Position numbers and translations under genes: made by a program. Positions 1-6,900 of a stretch of 17,335 nucleotides of DNA are shown here, piece after piece. Origin of the DNA: DASUZB01 sp036377075 (GTDB lineage Bacteria > Actinomycetota > CALGFH01); NCBI GenBank assembly GCA_036377075.1, contig DASUZB010000167.1, forward strand, positions 1 to 17,335, written 5' to 3'. The notes under the pieces were generated by a model. It had not been told where the DNA came from. It did no database searches and saw only the letters and a list, made by a program, of their open reading frames with translations. Each line of letters begins with the position of its first letter. Positions within the stretch are counted from its first letter, which is position 1.

Positions 1-402
1 ACCGGGCGGCAGTGGCCGGACGCCGGGCGGCAACGGCCGCACGCCGGGCGGGAGCTGACGGCCACCCTGGCCCGGCTGGCCGGGGCGCTGACCGGGCTGC
101 GCCGGACGGCCCTGGCCCGGCTGCGCCGGGCGTGCCTGCCCTGGCTGCGCCTGCCTGGGTCGGGCCGGCTGGGCCGGGCGGGTACCGCCGGACGGCGCCG
201 CCTTGGCCGCCGAGCCCGACGCCGCCGGCCGCGAGCCGCGGTCACCGCCCTTGGCCGAGGACCGCAGGCGCGCGGCGACGTCCGGCGACACCGTCGAGGA
301 GTGGCTCTTCACCTCCACGCCCATGGAGGACAGCCTGGACAGGAGGTCCTTGGACGGGACCCCCAGCTCTTTGGCGAGTTCGTAGATGCGCGGGTTGCTC
401 AA
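1..402 (-). CDS. infB: Translation initiation factor IF-2, N-terminal part (gene runs off the left edge)
   Basis: IF-2 is the GTPase that places initiator tRNA on the 30S subunit and promotes subunit joining. Only the first 134 codons are present. Residues 2-20 or so (NPRIYELAKELGVPSKDLL) and the following RLSSMGVEVKSHSSTVSP stretch match the small IF-2 N-terminal helical domain. After that comes the poorly conserved linker, here rich in Pro, Gln, Gly and Arg with RPAQPGQ-like units and a repeated VRPLPPG at the window edge. The G domain lies outside. The start is a TTG at 402: the same frame has a stop at 424-426 and no ATG or GTG before the conserved domain. The TTG overlaps the ylxR stop as TTGA, so translation is probably coupled to ylxR. 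A GAGGAAG sequence lies about 11-13 bases upstream. Identification rests on the N-terminal domain plus the nusA-ylxR-infB order. Confidence 0.93.
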   Translation of the reverse strand, partial: MSNPRIYELAKELGVPSKDLLSRLSSMGVEVKSHSSTVSPDVAARLRSSAKGGDRGSRPAASGSAAKAAPSGGTRPAQPARPRQAQPGQARPAQPGQGRPAQPGQRPGQPGQGGRQLPPGVRPLPPGVRPLPPG

Positions 403-791
403 CCAGTTCTCACTTCCTCTTGCTCACTCGACCGGGGGCGTTGCCGCCCGGACGCCTCCTTGGTGGTCTCCCCGGCCGGGTAGGCCGCGCCTACGGCGTC
501 GCGCAGGGCGTTGAGGGCGGCGTCCACGCCTGGCGCGCCCGCCGCCTTCAACGCCCGCTGCACGCTGCGCCGCTGGGACGCCCTGGTCGTGCAGACCGGG
601 TCTCCGCACAGGTAGGCACCACGGCCGGGCGCCTTCCCGCTCGGGTCGTACCTGATCACGCCGTCGGGGGAACGCACCAGCCGGTGGAGCGTGCGCTTGT
701 CCGCCGAGACGCGGCACACCACGCAGGAGCGCCGGGGCGCCGCCCGCCCGGTCGACCCGGGACGGCCGGCCCTGGAGGACCCGCGCACCAT
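399..791 (-). CDS. ylxR: YlxR/RnpM family RNA-binding protein
   Basis: This 130-aa protein belongs to the YlxR family (DUF448), small basic RNA-binding proteins encoded between nusA and infB. In Bacillus the family member has been renamed RnpM, a modulator of RNase P. The hallmarks are visible: RRSCVVCR at residues 20-27, the GRGAYLC motif at 56-62, a further Cys at 67, and the basic RRSVQRALKAAG segment at 74-85. About 15-20 residues at the N-terminus and 25 at the C-terminus are extra, low-complexity and charged. The ATG at 791 was chosen because GAGGAGG lies about nine bases upstream; the frame stays open far upstream but only as antisense-like filler inside nusA. The gene begins 23 bases after nusA and its TGA overlaps the infB TTG. 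The whole rimP-nusA-ylxR-infB set probably forms one transcript. Confidence 0.92.
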   Translation of the reverse strand: MVRGSSRAGRPGSTGRAAPRRSCVVCRVSADKRTLHRLVRSPDGVIRYDPSGKAPGRGAYLCGDPVCTTRASQRRSVQRALKAAGAPGVDAALNALRDAVGAAYPAGETTKEASGRQRPRSSEQEEVRTG

Positions 792-814
792 CAGCCTATG
801 CCTCCTCAACAACT

Positions 815-1882
815 TCACGAACCCTGTCCGACATTCCCAGCTTGCCCCGTACCAGGATGCGCGGCCACCTTGCCCGGCGACCCCGCCGTCCGTCCTGCCT
901 GGCCCTGCCGCTTCGCCTCGGCCGCCTGCGTCTCGCTGCGGATGTCGATGCGCCAGCCGGTGAGCCGGTTCGCCAGGCGGGCGTTCTGCCCCTCCTTGCC
1001 GATCGCGAGCGAGAGCTGGTAGTCGGGCACGATCACGTGGGCGGTGCGCTCCTCCTCGTCGATCTGCACGCTCTTGACCTTGGCGGGCGAGAGCGCCTCG
1101 GCGACGAACTGGCCCGGGTCGTCGGAGTACAGGACGATGTCGATCTTCTCGCCCCGCAGCTCGTTGACCACCATGCGCACGCGCGAACCGCGCGCGCCGA
1201 CGCAGGCACCCTTCGGCTCCACCTTGGGGTCGTTGCTCCTCACCGCGATCTTGGTCCGGTGCCCCGGCTCCCTGGCCACGTTGGTGATCTCGACCAGGCC
1301 CTGGGCGATCTCGGGGACCTCCAGCTCGAACAGCCGCTTGATCAGGTTGGGGTGGGTGCGCGAGACCACCACCCGCAGGCCGCGGGCGGAGCGGACCACG
1401 TCGGTGACGTACACCTTGAGCCGGTCGTTGTGCTGGTAGTGCTCGCTGGGGACCTGCTCGGCGTGGGGCAGGTCGGCCTCGACCCTGCCGAGGTCGACGG
1501 TGATGTGGCGCGGGTCGCGCTGCTGCACGATCCCGGTCACGATGTCGCCGACGCGCCCCTCGTACTCGCCGAAGGTGACGTCGCGCTCGGCCTCGCGCAG
1601 CCGCTGCATGATCACCTGCTTGGCGGTGACCGCGGCGATGCGGCCGAAGTCCGAGGGGGTGTCCTCCCACTCGCGCACCACCTGCTCGTCCTCGTCGAGC
1701 TCCTGGGCGTAGACGGTGACCTCGCCCGAGTCGCGGTCGACCACCACGCGAGCGTCGTCGGGCGCGTTGGGCTGGCGCTTGTAGGCGGCGGCCAGGGCAC
1801 TCTCGAGTGCGCTGATGACCGTCTCGAGCGCGATGCCCTTCTCGCGCTCGAGGTAGCGCAGCTCCTCGATGGGGATGTTCAC
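815..1882 (-). CDS. nusA: Transcription termination/antitermination factor NusA
   Basis: NusA binds RNA polymerase and nascent RNA, modulating pausing, intrinsic termination and antitermination of rRNA operons. The 355-aa product has the expected order: N-terminal polymerase-binding domain (about 1-105, starting MNIPIEELRYLEREKGI), S1 domain (about 107-175, GRVGDIVTGIV), KH1 (about 200-265, with the GARGSR loop at 229-234) and KH2 (about 270-320, with IGKEGQNARLANRLTGW). The last 35 residues are Gly/Ala/Gln-rich and probably disordered; as in other actinobacteria there are no C-terminal acidic repeats of the E. coli type. The start is GTG at 1882, with GGAGAGG about eight bases upstream. It follows rimP after 52 bases. 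Length and motifs look intact. Confidence 0.97.
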   Translation of the reverse strand: MNIPIEELRYLEREKGIALETVISALESALAAAYKRQPNAPDDARVVVDRDSGEVTVYAQELDEDEQVVREWEDTPSDFGRIAAVTAKQVIMQRLREAERDVTFGEYEGRVGDIVTGIVQQRDPRHITVDLGRVEADLPHAEQVPSEHYQHNDRLKVYVTDVVRSARGLRVVVSRTHPNLIKRLFELEVPEIAQGLVEITNVAREPGHRTKIAVRSNDPKVEPKGACVGARGSRVRMVVNELRGEKIDIVLYSDDPGQFVAEALSPAKVKSVQIDEEERTAHVIVPDYQLSLAIGKEGQNARLANRLTGWRIDIRSETQAAEAKRQGQAGRTAGSPGKVAAHPGTGQAGNVGQGS

Positions 1883-1934
1883 GTCGCCGTCCTCTCCTGG
1901 CCGGTGCTGGCCGTCCGCCCCTGCAGGTTGGCTG

Positions 1935-2393
1935 TCACCACGGCAACACCACCGTTCCCCGCACCACCTCGGACAGCGGCACCTCCAGCCGGTCGCCGTC
2001 CACCTCGAGGGTCACCGCCCGCTCGTCGACCGCCACCACGATCCCCTGCACGGCGGCGGTGGCGTCCGAGCCGGCCTGGGCACGGGTCACGCGCACCTGG
2101 TGCCCGCGCTGGCGGCGGAAGTCCCTGGCGGTCCGCAGCGGCCGGTCCAGGCCCGGGGTGGTGACCTCGAGGACGTAGCTACCTGGCAGCGGGTCCGCCT
2201 CGTCGAGCAGCTGGGACAGCTCCTTCGAGACGCGCTCGACCACGTCCGCCCCGACCGGGTCGTCGGCGTCGAGGACCACGCTCAGCACCCGGAAACGCCC
2301 CTGGCGGCGGAGCTGCGTCTGCAGCACCTCGACCCCGTTGTCGGCAGCGACCCGCTCGGCCAGTTCCTGGACACGCGGAGGAAGCGTCACCAT
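1935..2393 (-). CDS. rimP: Ribosome maturation factor RimP
   Basis: RimP assists late assembly of the 30S subunit, acting in the cytoplasm around the S12/S5/S19 region. The 152-aa product is normal in length. The N-terminal alpha/beta domain (1-82) contains the family signature DPLPGSYVLEVTTPGLDRPL at 67-86, and the C-terminal Sm-like beta-barrel (about 90-152) includes VVAVDERAVTLEVDG. The ATG at 2393 is preceded by GAGGAGG about ten bases upstream. It is the first gene of the nusA operon, as in most bacteria. A promoter-like pair and a leader hairpin lie in the 290 bases upstream (described separately). Confidence 0.96.
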   Translation of the reverse strand: MVTLPPRVQELAERVAADNGVEVLQTQLRRQGRFRVLSVVLDADDPVGADVVERVSKELSQLLDEADPLPGSYVLEVTTPGLDRPLRTARDFRRQRGHQVRVTRAQAGSDATAAVQGIVVAVDERAVTLEVDGDRLEVPLSEVVRGTVVLPW

Positions 2394-2487
2394 AGTCGGC
2401 TACCTCCTCGCGTGCTTTACGTGGTGTGTCGCCCTCTCGGTAACGGCACCGTCCGGCCTGCGGCGGAAGGGGACCCCGGACACAATT

Positions 2488-2509
2488 GAAGTGGGCCAAC
2501 GCCCACTTC
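2488..2509 (-). promoter_or_regulatory. Hairpin in the rimP leader
   Basis: A perfect inverted repeat, gaagtgggc and gcccacttc, with a caac loop on the plus strand, gives a 9-bp stem in the predicted 5' leader about 95 bases before rimP. No run of U follows it on the minus strand, so it is not a plain intrinsic terminator. rimP/nusA operons in other bacteria are known to carry leader RNAs; whether this one is related cannot be decided here. Confidence 0.55.
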
Positions 2510-2546
2510 GCTCGGAAGAACGGGTGGCACCCGTCGCCAGCGGCCC

Positions 2547-2576
2547 ACGATAGCACCCGCGGTCGCCACGCAGCAA
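2547..2576 (-). promoter_or_regulatory. Predicted promoter for rimP-nusA-ylxR-infB
   Basis: On the minus strand a TTGCTG (-35-like, at 2571..2576) and a TATCGT (-10-like, at 2547..2552) are separated by 18 bases. Both resemble housekeeping sigma-70/HrdB-type elements, and TAnnnT is the usual actinobacterial -10 pattern. Transcription would start near 2540. This is the best pair in the spacer, but it was chosen by eye and no transcript data support it. Confidence 0.5.
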
Positions 2577-2655
2577 GCCGTTTGCGGCCCTCTGCCAGCG
2601 CGTTTACCTAGGCCGATGCGACCTCGAAAGGGGTCCTGGCTGGTCTGCTGAGGCG

Positions 2656-2683
2656 CGCCAGCCCCGGCCGGCCGGGGCTGGCG
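2656..2683 (-). terminator. GC-rich palindrome, probable 3' end of the eccC-ubl/minD transcript
   Basis: The arms cgccagccccggcc and ggccggggctggcg form a perfect 28-base palindrome directly after the TGA (2684..2686) of the upstream gene. As RNA it would fold into a very stable stem with a small central loop. No T-tract follows on the minus strand. Actinobacterial terminators often lack a U-run, so this is plausible as a terminator or RNA-stabilising 3' structure, and it separates the accessory unit from the rimP operon. Confidence 0.6.
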
Positions 2684-3940
2684 TCAGGCCCGTTCGAGGC
2701 CGAGGGAAGGCCACTCCGCAGCCAGCAGCACGGCAAGCTCGTCGGCCTGGCGGCGCCAGCACGCGGGAACCGGTACGCCCCCGAGCGGCCCGCCGTGAGC
2801 GCCACGCGCCGGCGCGGCCCGCAGGGCCGCCGCGGCGGCCCGGTCGGCGGGCAGGACGACGGCGCCGCCCGCGCCGGCCACCCACCGGACCACCTCAGGC
2901 GCCTCGAAGCCGCCGGCGGCGTGGTTGAGCAGCAGGACGGGCGGGCGGCCACGCTCGGCGAGCAGGTCGGCCGCGGCGGCCGCGGCGCGCGGCGGGACGG
3001 CACCGGCGACGAGCACGACCTGGTCGGCGACGGCGAGAACGGCGCGAGCCCCGGCCGAGGCGCCGGGACCGCAGTCGGCCACCACGGTGGTGGCGTGCGC
3101 CGCCAGCGCGCGCACCACCTGGGTCCAGCCTCCCTCGTCCGGCGACGCGGCTCCCCGACGGGCGGGGAGGACGGCCAGCGCGCCGCGCCTCGCCAGGGCA
3201 GCGCCGAGCTCCCGGCCGGTCAGCAAGGGGTGGCCGAGCAGCGCGAGCAGCTCGTCGACGAACAGGTCGTGGACGGGCGCGAGCAGCTCGGTCAGGGAAC
3301 CAGGACCGGGGCTGGCGTCGACCGCGACGGTGCGCCCCGGCCGCCCCGCGGCCAGCGCGGCGGCGAGCAGCGCGGTGACGGTGGTCGCACCGGCCCGTGG
3401 CGTGGCGCCGAGCACGCCGACGACGGCACAGCGGGCGAGCGGCGCGGCGGCCAGCGCCGCCCGCAGCCGCCGCTCGTAGGAGCCGTCCCGCCAGGCCCGC
3501 AGGCCACGCGCGACCGAGCGGCGCCACCCCGGCCCGCCGCAGGCGGCGCGCACGGCACGGGAGAACCGGACGGGCAGCGGCCACGGCGTGGGCAGCCCGG
3601 CCGCGGGCAGCCCACCGGGCAACCTGGGCGTCACGGCTGGCCGGTCAGGCCGTCCAGGCGGCGGCCGGTCGCGGAGGACCAGAACGGCGCCGTCGCCGAT
3701 GCCGCAGTCGGCGAGCGAGCGCGCCGGCGGCAGCGGCGCCGCACCCTGGGGCGCGAGGGTGAGCTGGCCGGAGGCCGGTTCGCCACCCGCCTGCGCAGGT
3801 GGCCCCGGCACCGCCGGCTGGCCGGGCAGCGCTGCCCGCAGCCCGTCGAGCAACTCGGCGACCGGGACCTGGGCGGGCACGGCCAGGTCGGCGCCCAGCC
3901 CATCAGGGCCGACCACGGTGACCAGCGCGGTGGCGCTCAA
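2684..3940 (-). CDS. EccD/YukD-type ubiquitin-like domain fused to a MinD/ParA-like ATPase domain with degenerate P-loop
   Basis: The 418-aa product has two parts. Residues 1-92 resemble the ubiquitin-like fold of YukD/EsaB and of the cytosolic part of EccD: beta-strand TALVTVVGPDG, then VPVAELLDGLRAAL, and near the end RSLADCGIGDGAVLVLRD. After a Pro-rich linker, residues about 165-418 follow the MinD/ParA pattern: P-loop region GATPRAGATT (178-187), TVAVDASPGPGSLTELL with Asp208, VVADCGPG with Asp289, and AVADQVVLVAG. The P-loop lysine is replaced by Ala185 and the signature lysine is also absent, so ATP hydrolysis is doubtful. The start is TTG at 3940; the beta-1 strand begins at once, leaving no better start. 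It overlaps the eccC stop as TTGA, implying coupled synthesis and a shared job. No membrane segment is seen. It probably acts as a cytosolic partner of the EccC-like ATPase; that role is inferred. Confidence 0.8.
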   Translation of the reverse strand: MSATALVTVVGPDGLGADLAVPAQVPVAELLDGLRAALPGQPAVPGPPAQAGGEPASGQLTLAPQGAAPLPPARSLADCGIGDGAVLVLRDRPPPGRPDRPAVTPRLPGGLPAAGLPTPWPLPVRFSRAVRAACGGPGWRRSVARGLRAWRDGSYERRLRAALAAAPLARCAVVGVLGATPRAGATTVTALLAAALAAGRPGRTVAVDASPGPGSLTELLAPVHDLFVDELLALLGHPLLTGRELGAALARRGALAVLPARRGAASPDEGGWTQVVRALAAHATTVVADCGPGASAGARAVLAVADQVVLVAGAVPPRAAAAAADLLAERGRPPVLLLNHAAGGFEAPEVVRWVAGAGGAVVLPADRAAAAALRAAPARGAHGGPLGGVPVPACWRRQADELAVLLAAEWPSLGLERA

Positions 3941-6900
3941 CGGTGGTCCAGCCTCGGCGCCGGCAGCCGCCGCCGGGAGCCACGCACCCGTGCCGCGGCC
4001 GGGAGCGGGTCATCGGCGCCGCCTGGGGGTGGTGCCCAGGCGACCTGGACGAGGACGTCCTCCTCGCCGGGGCGGACCAGGTGGCCGCGACCGGGCGGCT
4101 GCGGGCCGGCGCGGCGCCCGCCGAGGACGGGTCCCTCCTGGGGGTCGCCGCGCAGCACCAGCCCGGCGGTGCCGAGCTCGCGGACCCGCTGGAACAGCGG
4201 CTCGAACGAGGTCCGGGCGGTGCCGCTCACCGGCCGGGCGAGGACCAGGTGGAAGCCGAGCTCGCGGCCGCGGCCGAGCATGTCGGCGAGGGGTGCCAGC
4301 GGACTCCCCGCCAGGCCGAGGGTCAGGTCGTAGTCGTCGACCAGCAGCACCTGGTGGGGTCCGGCCCGGCGGTGGCCGGCGGCGAGCCGGCCGCTGGCCG
4401 GCGTCGCCGCGGACAGGCGCTCCGCCAGCAGCGCGCCGAGGCGCCCGACCAGGTCGGCGGCCAGGCCGCCGTCGCAGGCGTAGCCCGCGACCCGCGGGCC
4501 GTCCGCCAGGTCGGCCAGCGACCGGCGGTAGTCGACCAGCAGGAGCTCGACCTGGTCGGGCGGGTAGCGCTCGGACAGGCCCCTGGCGAGCAGGCGCAAC
4601 AGGCCGGTCTTGCCGCAGCCGCCGTCGCCCAGGACGAGGAAGTGCGGCCAGCGCCCGAACAGGTCGAGCCAGACCGGCGCCAGGCGCTGCTCGTCGAGCG
4701 CGAACGGAACCCCTGGAGGCTGGCCCGGCGCCGGGCGCGGCAGCTCGTCGGGGCGCACCAGCGTGGGCAGCAGGCGCAGCGGCGGAGCCGGTCGCCCGGC
4801 GACCGCCGCGGCGGTCAGCGCCCCGGCGGCATCCAAGCCGGTGGTTGCGGCCACCCGTGGCAGGGCGGCCTGGAACTGCAGGCCGGCGGCGGTGAGGCCG
4901 CGGCCGGGCAGGGCCGGCAGCGCGGCGGCGGCCGCGCTGCCGACCTCGGACTCGACCGGGTCGTTGAGGCGCAGCTCGAGGCGGCCGCCGACGTCGTCGC
5001 GCATGGCCAGGCGCAGGTCGGCCCAGCGGTTGGCGGTCACCACCACGTGCACGCCGTAGTGGAGGCCGCCGGCGACCAGCTCGCCGATCCCTGCCTCGAG
5101 GTCGTCGCCCAGCCGGCGCAACCGCGCCCAGTTGTCGACCACGAGGAAGACCTCGCCGTACCCGGACGCTCGATCCACCGGGGGGCTACCGCTCGGCTGT
5201 GCGTGGCCACCCACCTCCTGGGCTCCGGCCTCGCTCTTGAGCCCCCCGGACCCCCCGACGCCGGCGCGGTGCCGGTGCCAGGCGGCGATGCCGTCGAGGC
5301 CGTCGCGGCGGAACTCGGCCTCGCGCTCCGCCACCAGCCCACGCAGCTCGCGCACCAGGCGCCGGGCACGGTCGGCCTCGCCCGTGGCGCACACCGCCCC
5401 CAGGTGCGGCAGGCGGCCGAGCTGGTGGAGCAGGCCGCCGCCGAGGTCGATGGCGTAGACCTGCACGTCCTCCGGCCGGTGGCTGAGCGCGAGGCCGGCG
5501 ATCAGGGTGCACAGCAGCGTGCTCTTGCCGCTGCGCGGCGCCCCGACCACGGCCAGGTGCCCGGCCGCGGCGGAGAAGTCGAGCAGCAGCGGCTCCTGTG
5601 CCTGCGCCAGCGGCCGGTCGAGCACGCCGACCGGGACCCGCAGCCAGCCCGCCGCACCCGGGGTGGCCGGACCCACGCCACCGAGCACCTGGTCCAGCGT
5701 GACCACGGCGGGCAGCGGCGGCAGCCAGACCTGGTGCACGCCCCGTCCCGTCCGCGCACCCTCGGCCGCCAGGGCGGCCACCGCCGCCTCCATGTCGCTG
5801 GCGGGACCGGTCGGCGCATCCCCGCCACCGGCACCTGGTGCCGCCACCACCACCGTGCCGGCACCACCCTCTTGGACCAGCTCGGCGGCACGGCCCCCGC
5901 CGTCTGGGCCGGGCGGGTGGCGAGCCCCTGCCACCCGGGCCGGGCGGCGGGCGGCGGCGCCGAGCGGGTCGAAGGGGACGATCGCGGGCGCGCCCGGCTC
6001 CGGCCGGCGCGGAGGGGCGCCCACCAGGGCGGCCCTGAAGCGGTGGTAGGCGGTGCTGTCCACCTTGAGCCAGGCGAGGCCGGGCGAGGCCGGGAGGTGG
6101 TAGGCGTCGGCCGTGCCGAGCACGGCCAGCGACTCTGCGGCGGTGAAGGTCCGCAGGCAGATGCGGTAGCGGAGGTGGCCCTCGAGGCCGCGGACGCGGC
6201 CCTCGTCGAGCCGCTGGGAGGCGAGCACGAGCTGGACGCCGAGGCTGCGGCCCACGCGGCCGACGGCAACGAACAGGTCCAGGAAGTCGGGATGGCTGGC
6301 GAGCAGCTCGCCGAACTCGTCGACCACTACCAGCAGGTACGGCAGCGCCGGGAGGGCCGCGCCGGCGGCCCGCCTGGCCTGGTAGTGCCGGATGCCGTCG
6401 AGGTCTCCGGCCTGGCGCAGCAGGCGCTGGCGGCGCTGCAGCTCGCCCTGGAGCGCGGCGCGGACGCGCTCGACCATGGTGGGCTCGTCCTGCAGGTTGG
6501 TGACCAGGCCGGCGCAGTGGGGAAGGCGGGCGAGGGCGGCGAAGGCGGCGCCGCCCTTGAAGTCCACCAGCACGAAGCTGAGCAGCTCGGGCGGGTGGGT
6601 GAGCGCGAGCCCGAGCACCAGGCTGCGCAGCAGCTCGCTCTTGCCGGCGCCGGTGGCGCCGACGACCAGCCCGTGCGGGCCCATGCCGCCGTCGGCCGCC
6701 TCCTTGAGGTCGAGCACCAGCGGTTCGCCACCGGCGCCGGCGCCGAGGGGGACGCGCAGCAGCTCCGGGTGCGGCCGGGGCCGCCAGCCGACGCCGGCGT
6801 CGGCGAGGTCCACCCGGCCGTCCCCCAGTAGGTCGAGCAGCCGGACCTCGTCCGGCGGGGTGGCTCGGCCGCCGCGGGACTCCAGCCGCAGCGGCGCCAG

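Larger units (their letters stand above)
2394..2683 (-). promoter_or_regulatory. Intergenic leader/promoter region of the rimP-nusA operon
   Basis: These 290 bases hold no credible gene. Read on the minus strand they contain, in order: a GC-rich palindrome that ends the upstream ubl/minD unit (2656..2683), a sigma-70-like promoter (2547..2576), a short inverted repeat cgggtg/cacccg (2521..2533), a 9-bp hairpin with a four-base loop (2488..2509), and the rimP ribosome binding site GAGGAGG just upstream of ATG 2393. The layout suggests an untranslated leader of roughly 145 bases, which is long for this compact region and leaves room for post-initiation control. The boundaries are set by the flanking genes; the function is inferred. 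Confidence 0.6.

Noticed and set aside
2394..2655. Small open frames in the spacer before rimP, checked as possible WXG100/Esx genes
   Set aside because: None shows a WXG motif, a helical pattern or a ribosome binding site; the stretch is better explained as promoter and leader.
3943..6831. A very long plus-strand open frame opposite the EccC-like gene
   Set aside because: It is antisense to a well-supported gene, has no recognisable domain, is biased to Gln/Ala/Gly/Arg as expected of reverse frames in GC-rich DNA, and lacks a convincing start. Other long plus-strand frames (for example 842..2164 and 9784..11652) fail in the same way.
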